This document shows, piece after piece, positions 18,824 through 27,384 of a stretch of 64,000 nt of DNA; positions within the stretch are counted from its first letter, which is position 1; each line of letters begins with the position of its first letter. The notes under the pieces were generated by a model. The model saw only the letters and a program-made list of their open reading frames with translations. It ran no database searches and was not told the origin of the DNA. The position numbers and the translations under genes were made by a program. Source of the stretch: Chitinophaga sp. YR573 (lineage in GTDB: Bacteria; Bacteroidota; Bacteroidia; Chitinophagales; Chitinophagaceae); contig NZ_FOJF01000001.1 of the NCBI RefSeq assembly GCF_900110995.1, positions 4,748,803 to 4,812,802 on the forward strand, given 5' to 3'.

Positions 18824-21103
18824 TTGACAGCTAAACGCAGTATACAAATAGCCGTGGTCATATTATTATGTATGATATGCCGCCCGCTTGCCGCACAGCA
18901 ATACCCGGTGAGAGTACAGGTTCAGACCCTGCAGCCGGTATCCGCACAGCTCAGCAACCTGTATAACGGCTCACAGGCCAGGATGATCGTTACCCTGCTG
19001 AATACCGATTTGCAGAAGCCGACGCTGAACGTGCGCCTGCGGCTGAACATCAAGGGCACTACAGTGTCCTTGCGCAACCGCGACTATGGTTCTTATCCCC
19101 TGGTGCAGCTGGACGCCGGGTTGCCGGTACAGCTGTCGCTGAACGACCTGGCACCCTATTTTAACCTGGACAACATGGAAATATCCGGCATACCCCGTTC
19201 GCAGTTATTACAGAGCGGTAAGCTGCCGGATGGTTTTTACACCTTTTGCGTGGATGTGGTGGAAGCCAACAGCGGACAACTGATCAGCAATGATAAACAG
19301 AGCTGCGCGCCTCCTGTATGGATCAGCACCAGCGAACCGCCTTTGCTGAACCTGCCGCGTAAGGGAGAAGCCGTAGCGTTCCGTGAGCCGTTGAACATTG
19401 TGTTTAACTGGACACCCCGGCATATGGGGAGTCCGAATGCCGCTTTCCTGACAGAATACGAGTTTACACTGGTAGAATTATGGGATACGGCTATTTTACC
19501 GGAGGCCGCTTTTGGCACCATGCCGCCGTTGTACCAGACTAACACCAACGCCACTACTTTATTATACGGTCCGGCAGAACCGCCACTGCTACCCGGCAAA
19601 CGTTATGGCTGGCGGATACGCGCTATAGCGAAACTGGGCGCGGATGTATTTGACGTATTTACCAATAATGGCTATAGCGAGATCTTCTACTTCACCCTGC
19701 AGGAAGATTGTCAGCCTCCGCAACAGGTAGCCGCCACTGTAGCCAATGGTGAAGCCACCATTACCTGGGCACCCCAGCCGAAGATGTTTGAATACCTGGT
19801 GGAATACCGTGAGCAGGATAATGACAAAGCAGAATGGTTTAATGTAAAAAGCGACAGCACTCAGGCGGTAATCCGAGATGCCATACCCGGTCATAAATAT
19901 GAATACCGTGTAGGCGGCTCCTGTAGCCTGGGTAGTAAAACACTGGGAGAATTGCACGCCTTTGAGATGCCGGCGAAGAATGCTGTGGACAGTGGTTCCT
20001 GCGGCCTTTTATCAGACATTAAACTGGCTAATGATACCGCCTTAAAAACGCTGAAGCCGGATGATCAGATCATGGCGGGCGATTTTCCTGTGCGGTTCAT
20101 GACATTAAAGAACAGTGGGGCTTCGTATAGTGGCACTGGTTATATCACGATCCCATTCCTGGGATACAACCGGGTGAAGGTGAAGTTTGACAATATACAG
20201 GTGAATACAAACCGGCAGTTGATGAAGGGGATGCTGATGACGACGTTTGATTCAACGAAACTGCAGGGAACAAATGTAGATTCTGTGATACAGGCGATTG
20301 TCAACCTGGCCAGCGTGATCAATGACCTGATACAGTTGACAATAGATGCGGATTACCTGAAAGTAAAAGAGATGGCGGAGCAGATAAAAAAACTGGCGGA
20401 AGAAGAGTTGCCTGAAGATCTGAAGACGCGCATGAACCTGGCTGCAGATAACCTGGTGCAGGCGAAAGCTGAATATGACGCCGCGAAGAAAGAGTTAGAT
20501 GATGCGAAGACACCGGAAGAGCGGGCCGCCGCACAAGGAAAGGTGGATGCGGCGAAGCAGAAATTTGAGGATGCGAAGAAGGAAGTGATAGCTGTGAATA
20601 AGGAGAAGGATGCGTTGATAGCTGCAGTGGCAGATGTGATGGTGAATGCCATCAAGGGGCTGAAATCGGATATGCAGGGAATGAACAAGCAAAGCGACCT
20701 GGATGATTATACTGCCAAATTAAAGAGGGAAATATTTGAGAACCAGGGACTGCAGGCAACTGTCTCTGAGGACATCCCGATCGTAATAGGCAACATAAAA
20801 GAAGTAACGTTGGCAACAGAAGATATGACCGACGACATAAAGAATTACAATAATCTTTCAGATCAGTATTTCGCGGCAAATGGTGCTGTCAAAGTCTACA
20901 AAATCGCTCAGGCGCTGCAGGCTTTTTACAGCGACGCTAACTCGATCAGCCAGTTCTTTGCCGCTGACAAAGCGCTGAACGGTAAGAGTATGCTGAAAAC
21001 GATCATGGAGGAAAAGGAGAAAAACAAGAGTAACGAGGACTTAATAGCGGAGATCAAAGCATCACTGCTGGAAAGGATCATCATCATCATCAATGCCGAG
21101 TAA
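18824..21103 (+). CDS. TANFOR-domain exported protein with coiled coil
   Basis: 759 aa, with TTG as the only upstream start that keeps the signal peptide (IQIAVVILLCMICRPLAAQ). Residues about 26-290 match the TANFOR pattern of large Bacteroidota proteins: QQYPVRVQVQTLQPVSAQLS, the SRSQLL element, LPDGFYTFCVDVVEA, then W-x-P and Y-x-W-x-I-R-A. An Fn3 unit lies at about 295-385. A conserved-looking module follows at 390-485 (GDFPVRFMTLKNSGASYSG...GYITIPFLG). Residues 490-620 form an Ala/Lys/Glu coiled coil (AAKKELDDAKTPEERAAAQG). It ends 10 nt before the toxin-like gene. The coiled coil may hold the effector or a partner (inference). Confidence 0.85.
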   Translation: MTAKRSIQIAVVILLCMICRPLAAQQYPVRVQVQTLQPVSAQLSNLYNGSQARMIVTLLNTDLQKPTLNVRLRLNIKGTTVSLRNRDYGSYPLVQLDAGLPVQLSLNDLAPYFNLDNMEISGIPRSQLLQSGKLPDGFYTFCVDVVEANSGQLISNDKQSCAPPVWISTSEPPLLNLPRKGEAVAFREPLNIVFNWTPRHMGSPNAAFLTEYEFTLVELWDTAILPEAAFGTMPPLYQTNTNATTLLYGPAEPPLLPGKRYGWRIRAIAKLGADVFDVFTNNGYSEIFYFTLQEDCQPPQQVAATVANGEATITWAPQPKMFEYLVEYREQDNDKAEWFNVKSDSTQAVIRDAIPGHKYEYRVGGSCSLGSKTLGELHAFEMPAKNAVDSGSCGLLSDIKLANDTALKTLKPDDQIMAGDFPVRFMTLKNSGASYSGTGYITIPFLGYNRVKVKFDNIQVNTNRQLMKGMLMTTFDSTKLQGTNVDSVIQAIVNLASVINDLIQLTIDADYLKVKEMAEQIKKLAEEELPEDLKTRMNLAADNLVQAKAEYDAAKKELDDAKTPEERAAAQGKVDAAKQKFEDAKKEVIAVNKEKDALIAAVADVMVNAIKGLKSDMQGMNKQSDLDDYTAKLKREIFENQGLQATVSEDIPIVIGNIKEVTLATEDMTDDIKNYNNLSDQYFAANGAVKVYKIAQALQAFYSDANSISQFFAADKALNGKSMLKTIMEEKEKNKSNEDLIAEIKASLLERIIIIINAE

Positions 21104-21113
21104 CAAGTTATAT

Positions 21114-23801
21114 ATGAGACAGGTTTATCTAAGCATAAGGATTTTACTGCTGGTGTTATTTACCGCTACAAATGCAGTAAACGGCGCAACGCTTAATGAC
21201 AGTACCATCGATGCCAAAGCTGCCAGCATCCGGGCAAAACTCGCTGCACAGATAGCAGTAAATGAACGTCTTATCCAGGAAGGGAAAGCATCACAGGCTA
21301 ACTATATGATAATGGATGATGAACCGGCGCCGGTTTCCTTCTTCACCCATTTCACCAATGACAAAGTCAGAAAAATATGGATCAATAACGGATGGTTCGG
21401 TGAATCGATGACAAATGGTGACATATCATGGGACATTGACCGGGTGAATACCTGGATCAGCGAGCTTAGAAAGACATACCTCGACAACACGCAATACAAG
21501 GACTACAAGATATACTTTGTGTTATCTGGCATGTACAAGTATGACAATATTGATCTGGAGGAGAATATTGACTGGGCAACGGTACGCACCATATCATTTG
21601 ACAATGAAATAAAAGATAAAAGCACAACGGATCTGAGCGGAAGTGAGAAAAAGATAGTTTACTCAGTATTAAACAAGATAATCAACGTCCCTGGTAATAC
21701 CGCCTTTGCTAATATCTTCAAGAAGGACAAGTACATCGTTTGCTTCTTCTTTAATATGTATAAATACGGACTAGCCCAGTATTCCGTACAGGTAGCACAA
21801 GCTAACTCAGACCAAACCACAGCAAGGATCACGACACGGAACCGCCCCCAGGCATTTCTCATGGATGGCTATTTCCACAGTCCCGGTATAGACCAGAACC
21901 TGATAAATGCCCTGAAAAGTTATAACACCGCGCATTTAACGGGGGATGTCCCGGACGCGCAAAATACACTTGAAGGCCGTGCTAATTTTGTTAGTCAGTC
22001 TATTAGAAACGTCTTCACCTTTCTGGGCTCACAAAGCGGAGTTTCGCTGGCGAACCTCAATTGCGCACAATTACTGCCAAGGCTGGAACAGTTGTACGCG
22101 ACGCCGTTGCCTAACGCTACCACAACTATTGAGGGATCAATGGTTGACCTTTCATTGGATACGCGCAAATGTCTGCTAACGGATTTGTCCAATTCTACCC
22201 TTTGCGGAGATGGGAGCAATAGACTTTTGCAGGTGAACTATTGTGAGAATATAATCATGGATATCTTCAGAAGTACGCCGGAAGATCAGCGGAAGCCCCT
22301 GTTAAGTTTCCTGAATGAAAATAACGGAGTATTACGACGTATCATCACTAAGATAAATGACCCTCATAAGGTATTAGGCGTTTCAACAGGTGGTGATGAC
22401 AATTTCACGAACATGGTAGACACGTTGAGCCAATGGGCTTATAGGGCTTACGACAATGAGCTTTCGGCTATCAGCAAGAAGGTCGATAATTGCACCTACC
22501 TCTCTTATGACCCGGAGGCCGAATACAATAGTAATTCTAACAATGTGGTGGCAAAATATACCACGGATGACAGTCTGCGTTTCACCTTCCGGAACTACAA
22601 TGGCCCTTGCGGCTATCAGCAAATTGACAGAAACGGTAATGTCAGCTATGGGGAGATAGAATTCGCCAGGGGACCATTTGAATTTGTGGGTATTATGCCT
22701 ACTACTTATCTGCCATTTCAGTTCAAGGTTAATGGACAGCAGGTTGCCAAAAGACAAAAAGTATTTGTTCCGGCAATATTGCTATACAGTAACATCCTGA
22801 AAACTACACTTAGGGGTCCTGCAGAGAAGTTAGAATATATATACGAGGTAAGTACGTTCTTCCTGGAAGGACCTTTCATACTAACGGAGGGATCAACGCT
22901 CGCAAATATCCTTAAATTCAGTTCCGATGCTACATCATTGGCGTCTCTCGTGGCTAATGCTCCTAAAATTAAGGCACGGATATTAAGTGATCCTGATGGC
23001 CAAAAGATGCTTGATGCGATCGATGTTATCAGCAATCATCAATCCATTATTGGCAACATACATGATCCGGAGAGTATTGAATCGTCCACAGTCACCGCAT
23101 TATACGAGGTGATCGACTTTTGGGTAAAGCTTAAAAAAGATGCGGAAGTTTGTTCTGACCCGAAATTCGGACAGATCAATGTCTTCATAAGTGCTGCGCA
23201 AAAGGCATTGGTAGAGGACAAGCGGATGTACCTCAACGACAAAAGGGCCAAGGCTGCTGAGATCGACGGACTATTTTTACCTATCAAATTCGAGGAGGGG
23301 TACCAGGCATTCAGGGAGTTTTATATCAACGATCCGCTGTCGACTATTGAATTGGCAGGTCCGGATTGGGACGCCCAGGTTGCAGCCTGGCGAGACCGAA
23401 ATCTCTATAACATATCCGGAACCAAGAATATAGCACGCCTCATCTACCCATTTGGAGAATATCTTTGTACGAGCAGTAAACAATATAGTCCCAATATGGA
23501 AAATGCCAAGGCCGACAAATTTATCCCGAAATCATTCTATACTTTAATGGATGATGATAACAACAGGGTATTTAAACCCACAACATATCTAAAGAAATGG
23601 GATACGGATATAATAGCCCTGGAATATTATGCTGCTGAACAGAAGAAAAAAGGCCGTAACCCTGCTGATATTGAAGAGACGATAACAATGTATACGGATC
23701 TTATCACTTGCCCATCCTGCTCCTATGTACTGTGGCAGTTCCGGCAAATGTTCCCGAAAGTTAGATTACATATCGTTACCACTACCAAAATTCATTATTA
23801 A
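21114..23801 (+). CDS. Exported polymorphic-toxin-like protein with C-terminal deaminase-type domain
   Basis: 895 aa from ATG 21114 (MRQVYLSIRILLLVLF...), 10 nt after the preceding stop. The ATG at 21093 would overlap that gene. A signal peptide is present. About 750 residues are unassigned. The last 70 residues fit the nucleic-acid deaminase toxin fold: KKWDTDIIALEYYAAE, a 20-residue link, ITMYTD, then TCPSCSYVLWQFRQMFPK. Cys866 and Cys869 would bind zinc. The D-T-D at 830-832 sits where toxins of this group have D/H-x-E, so the catalytic Glu seems replaced by Asp832. The next gene, 2 nt away, is a SUKH immunity protein, which strongly supports a toxin role. The gene looks AT-richer than the operon around it, as expected of a swapped cassette. 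Target (DNA, RNA or nucleotides) unknown. Confidence 0.75.
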   Translation: MRQVYLSIRILLLVLFTATNAVNGATLNDSTIDAKAASIRAKLAAQIAVNERLIQEGKASQANYMIMDDEPAPVSFFTHFTNDKVRKIWINNGWFGESMTNGDISWDIDRVNTWISELRKTYLDNTQYKDYKIYFVLSGMYKYDNIDLEENIDWATVRTISFDNEIKDKSTTDLSGSEKKIVYSVLNKIINVPGNTAFANIFKKDKYIVCFFFNMYKYGLAQYSVQVAQANSDQTTARITTRNRPQAFLMDGYFHSPGIDQNLINALKSYNTAHLTGDVPDAQNTLEGRANFVSQSIRNVFTFLGSQSGVSLANLNCAQLLPRLEQLYATPLPNATTTIEGSMVDLSLDTRKCLLTDLSNSTLCGDGSNRLLQVNYCENIIMDIFRSTPEDQRKPLLSFLNENNGVLRRIITKINDPHKVLGVSTGGDDNFTNMVDTLSQWAYRAYDNELSAISKKVDNCTYLSYDPEAEYNSNSNNVVAKYTTDDSLRFTFRNYNGPCGYQQIDRNGNVSYGEIEFARGPFEFVGIMPTTYLPFQFKVNGQQVAKRQKVFVPAILLYSNILKTTLRGPAEKLEYIYEVSTFFLEGPFILTEGSTLANILKFSSDATSLASLVANAPKIKARILSDPDGQKMLDAIDVISNHQSIIGNIHDPESIESSTVTALYEVIDFWVKLKKDAEVCSDPKFGQINVFISAAQKALVEDKRMYLNDKRAKAAEIDGLFLPIKFEEGYQAFREFYINDPLSTIELAGPDWDAQVAAWRDRNLYNISGTKNIARLIYPFGEYLCTSSKQYSPNMENAKADKFIPKSFYTLMDDDNNRVFKPTTYLKKWDTDIIALEYYAAEQKKKGRNPADIEETITMYTDLITCPSCSYVLWQFRQMFPKVRLHIVTTTKIHY

Positions 23802-23803
23802 GC

Positions 23804-24235
23804 ATGGCCTATTTTGATTTCATAACAGGTTATATTCCCCGCCTCGGCGCCATAGCAGGCTGCACGGAAGTAGAGATCATACAACTGGAAAAGGAGTATG
23901 ATGTGCTACTGCCGGCGGCCTACAAGGAATACTTACGCCTGTTTGGAAAAAATACGGGCCAGCTGCTGCAAGGTTACCATACCACTGCTGATCAGATCAA
24001 ACGAAATATCGGGTGTGTTGAATTTGACCTCGTCAACACCATCCATAGCAATAGCTTTAAAGTGGAGCCGGACATGTTCTTTTTTGCGCAGTGGCAGGGC
24101 ACAGTTCTTTATTTCAGATGCGATGGAAAGGAGGACCCGCCGGTATACATAATCGAAACTTTTGATGACATCATCCTGTACAAAAATTCTTTTACAACTT
24201 TTATAAAAGAAGAGGGGCTTGGAATAAGCAGTTAA
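23804..24235 (+). CDS. SUKH (SMI1/KNR4) family immunity protein
   Basis: 143 aa, cytosolic. The SUKH pattern is clear: TEVEIIQLEKEYDVLLPAAYKEYLRLFG (helix, LP-x-x-Y/F, helix), a middle beta region, and a late strand pair with FFFAQWQGTVLYFR and IIETFDDIILYKNSF. SUKH proteins are the commonest immunity proteins of bacterial polymorphic toxins, including many nucleases and deaminases. It begins 2 nt after the toxin stop and ends 4 nt before the PKD lipoprotein gene, so toxin and immunity gene are inserted inside the structural operon. It would protect the producer's cytoplasm from the adjacent deaminase-type toxin (inference). Confidence 0.88.
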   Translation: MAYFDFITGYIPRLGAIAGCTEVEIIQLEKEYDVLLPAAYKEYLRLFGKNTGQLLQGYHTTADQIKRNIGCVEFDLVNTIHSNSFKVEPDMFFFAQWQGTVLYFRCDGKEDPPVYIIETFDDIILYKNSFTTFIKEEGLGISS

Positions 24236-24239
24236 TAAC

Positions 24240-25586
24240 ATGAAGACCAAACTTATACCCTATACCTTGTTTATCCTGCTGCTGCTGGCTGCCTGTTATA
24301 AGGAAGTAGACCGGCCGCTGGCCATAGATTTCGCCTACGTGCTGGCAGACAGCTCGCATACCGTACCAATATCCGTAAATATCACCAACCGCAGCACAGG
24401 CGCCACCGGTTTTAAATGGAGCTTTGAAGGCGGAGAGCCTGCCACCTCAGACTACGAGAACCCTGGGACTATCAGCTTTGCGCAGGCTGGTCCGCATAAG
24501 ATCACGCTGGAGGCATGGAATGATGATACCCGGAACAGCAAGACCATCATTCTGCAACTGGACAGTGCCGTGCAGGTAGCCTTTGACGCGGAAATACAGG
24601 TGAATGATTTTTCGCCCGTACAGGTAAAGCTCACTAACCATACCGCAGGGGCCAGTAGTTATAACTGGACCTTCCAGGACGGCGACCCGGCCAGTGCCAA
24701 CACAGCCGTACCACCAGTGGTTACCTTTACCACACCCGGGCCGCATATTATTACCCTGCAGGTGAGTAATGGAGGACAACAGTTCACCGCCAGCAAAACC
24801 ATCACTGTAAAGCCTCCCTTACACACGGATTTTACGGTAAACCCCGGCCCTTTCGACGACGACTATGAAGCGCCATTGACGGCGGTACTGACCGGAAAAA
24901 GCGTAAGCTATCTTACACAGCAGTGGGTGTGCGCCGACGGTGTACTGGCCAGCGATACGGCGGCTGCCAATACCGTCTATTTTGCTAATCCGGGCACTTA
25001 TACCATAACGCTTACCAATACCAATGGAAAGGAATCGCAAACGGTAAATAAGACCATCACGGTAAAAGCTAATTCGCGCCTGCGTACGATCACAGATGTA
25101 AAACTGGGTATTAGCACCGCCCATGCAGATATTGGCTGTTTTTATTCTACCCGGCTGCGGAAGGTGTACCGTAAAAACGATGACCTGGCAACAGATGGGA
25201 AAGAGATAGACCTGGTATTCTTTGGGCTGAGCCGCAGCTTTACCTATAACAAATTTGTATCGCCGGATTCTGCCACCAGTTATACCTTCCCCGCCATACC
25301 TGGTGCTACGGTGACACGGTTTATCAACAAACAGGAACAATGCAATTGTGGCGTATCATTTAGTGTAAGCGATTTTGACAATATGCAGAACGATGCTCCT
25401 TTGCAAGCCCTGCAACTGCCCGCCGGGGCCAACGGCGGCCTGCAATTTGACCAGACAGTATTACCCCGTATTATATTATTCCAGACGGCAGATGGCCGTA
25501 AAGGCGCCATTAAGATAAAGGACTATGTGCTGGAAGGCAGCACTGCCTATATCATGGCGGATATTAAAGTACAGAAATATGAATAG
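24240..25586 (+). CDS. PKD-domain lipoprotein
   Basis: 448 aa. The lipobox LLLAAC (Cys19) after a short hydrophobic stretch predicts a lipoprotein. Three PKD-like units lie at about 25-110, 110-190 and 195-275, each with the pattern N-x-T/S-x-G-A-x-x-Y/F-x-W-x-F and a later F-x-x-P/A-G-P/T-H/Y-x-I-T-L. The C-terminal 170 residues are unassigned and contain a CNCG element. PKD modules act in protein-protein or glycan contact at the surface. The gene overlaps the barrel gene by 8 nt, so the lipoprotein and barrel are probably made together and may form one complex, as barrel-lipoprotein pairs often do (inference). Confidence 0.85.
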   Translation: MKTKLIPYTLFILLLLAACYKEVDRPLAIDFAYVLADSSHTVPISVNITNRSTGATGFKWSFEGGEPATSDYENPGTISFAQAGPHKITLEAWNDDTRNSKTIILQLDSAVQVAFDAEIQVNDFSPVQVKLTNHTAGASSYNWTFQDGDPASANTAVPPVVTFTTPGPHIITLQVSNGGQQFTASKTITVKPPLHTDFTVNPGPFDDDYEAPLTAVLTGKSVSYLTQQWVCADGVLASDTAAANTVYFANPGTYTITLTNTNGKESQTVNKTITVKANSRLRTITDVKLGISTAHADIGCFYSTRLRKVYRKNDDLATDGKEIDLVFFGLSRSFTYNKFVSPDSATSYTFPAIPGATVTRFINKQEQCNCGVSFSVSDFDNMQNDAPLQALQLPAGANGGLQFDQTVLPRIILFQTADGRKGAIKIKDYVLEGSTAYIMADIKVQKYE

Positions 25587-27306
25587 AGCCCGTATCCTAT
25601 ACCTGTGTACCGCTGCCTTACTGCTGCCTTTACTATCATCTGCGCAGCAGGTAGACCTGGAACATTTCCGGGATATGTTTGGCAAGGGCAAACCGCTTAA
25701 AGTGAACGGTGGGCTAAGTGCCAGCACTGTATTCAACAGCGGCAGCGGTGGTGGCAGGCAACCATTCAGCTGGTTCCTTAACGGCAGCCTGAATACCAAT
25801 ATACTGGGGCGGATCAACCTGCCCTTTTCGTTCAACCTGACCAATTCCGGCGCAGGTTACTCGTACCCTACAGCGCCTAACCGCCTGAGCCTGCATCCCA
25901 GTTATAAAGGGGTGACCGCCCATATAGGGGATGTAGCCATGTCGTTCTCTCCCTACACCTTAAACGGCCATCAGTTTACGGGCGTAGGGCTGGACATAGC
26001 TCCCCAACAGAACTGGAGTATCAGCCTGATGTACGGGCGACTTTTGCGCGCAGTAAATTACGACAGCACCAACCGAAGCATACTGCCTACGTACCGGCGT
26101 ATGGGTTATGGCGCTAAACTAGCCTTACAGCAGCAAAACTATGCGCTGTCCCTTAACTTCCTGCGGGCTAAGGATGTCACAGATCCTATGCAATACCTGC
26201 CGGATACTTTGCACATCTATCCTAAAGAAGACCTTGCCGTGAGTGTTACCGGTATGCTGCGCCCCGCCAAAGGGCTGGAGTTTACCCTGGAATATGCCAA
26301 CAGCGCCATAAAACTGGATAAACGGGACAACAGTGGGTCCACCAAAGCAGGTAGCGGCAACCTGCTGGAAAGCGTGTTTATGTACGATGCCCAGAACACA
26401 CAATACTTTAAAGCCATTAAAGCGGGGATGAACTACGCATTCCATAAGAGCGTGATAGGTATAGGCTATGAGCGTATAGATCCCGGCTACCAGACGCTGG
26501 GCGCCTATTATATGAACAATGACCTGGAGAACATCACCGTGAACCTGTCGCAACCACTGCTGCATGATAAGGCCACCATATCCGGCAACGTGGGTTACCA
26601 GCGCGATGACCTGAACCATACCAAGGCTGGCACCACCTTCCGCATGGTTAGCGCGGTAAACGCGAATTATATGCCGAATGAAAAGTGGAATGCCAACTTC
26701 TCGTATTCTAACTTCCAGACCTACACGCATATAAAACCACAGTTTGATTATATTAACCAGACGAATCCCTATGAGAATATGGATACGCTGAACTTTAAAC
26801 AGATATCGCAGAGTGCAGGGCTAACACTTACCTATATGTTAAAGGCCAATAAGACCAAAACCCACAACATCAACCTGAACCTGAGCGTGCAGGATGCGGC
26901 GGACATCCAGAACAATGTACTTTGGAAAGGCAACGGGTCGCGATTCTATAACACCAGCACCGCATATACCTTGTTACTGATACCGCGGCAGATGAGCTTT
27001 ACAGGCGCTTTTAACCTGAGTTATAATACCATCGGACGCAATGAATTCCTGACACTGGGGCCTACTTTTGGCGTGAACACGCGGTTATTTGATAAAAAGG
27101 TGACAGCCGGATTTACCAGCTCGTACAATACCAGTACCAGCGATGGGCAGCAACAGGGGAAGGTGCTGAATTTGCGTATGAATGCGGCGTACATGTTCAT
27201 GAAAAAACATAATCTGAATATGAATGCAGTGCATCAAACGCGATGGACACCCAGGGGCACGGCGAGTAATGTGACGGCGACGGTGGGGTATAATTATAGT
27301 TTTTGA
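25579..27306 (+). CDS. Outer-membrane beta-barrel protein, last gene of the operon
   Basis: 575 aa from ATG 25579, chosen because it begins a signal peptide (ILYLCTAALLLPLLSSAQQ). The sequence shows alternating amphipathic strands with aromatic girdles throughout, and the final residue is Phe in VTATVGYNYSF, the usual BAM recognition ending. There is no TonB-dependent-receptor plug, and it is longer than PorP/SprF proteins (about 330 aa), although an SprF-like partner for the upstream SprB-repeat protein would be expected in such a place. It may anchor or export the surface proteins of this operon (inference). No further gene follows on this strand. Confidence 0.82.
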   Translation: MNRARILYLCTAALLLPLLSSAQQVDLEHFRDMFGKGKPLKVNGGLSASTVFNSGSGGGRQPFSWFLNGSLNTNILGRINLPFSFNLTNSGAGYSYPTAPNRLSLHPSYKGVTAHIGDVAMSFSPYTLNGHQFTGVGLDIAPQQNWSISLMYGRLLRAVNYDSTNRSILPTYRRMGYGAKLALQQQNYALSLNFLRAKDVTDPMQYLPDTLHIYPKEDLAVSVTGMLRPAKGLEFTLEYANSAIKLDKRDNSGSTKAGSGNLLESVFMYDAQNTQYFKAIKAGMNYAFHKSVIGIGYERIDPGYQTLGAYYMNNDLENITVNLSQPLLHDKATISGNVGYQRDDLNHTKAGTTFRMVSAVNANYMPNEKWNANFSYSNFQTYTHIKPQFDYINQTNPYENMDTLNFKQISQSAGLTLTYMLKANKTKTHNINLNLSVQDAADIQNNVLWKGNGSRFYNTSTAYTLLLIPRQMSFTGAFNLSYNTIGRNEFLTLGPTFGVNTRLFDKKVTAGFTSSYNTSTSDGQQQGKVLNLRMNAAYMFMKKHNLNMNAVHQTRWTPRGTASNVTATVGYNYSF

Positions 27307-27384
27307 TGCGGAATAGCAGGAGGGTGGAGGTCCACTATCTAAACGACAGATAACAATGTTCAATTAAGGAAACCATTGTATAAC

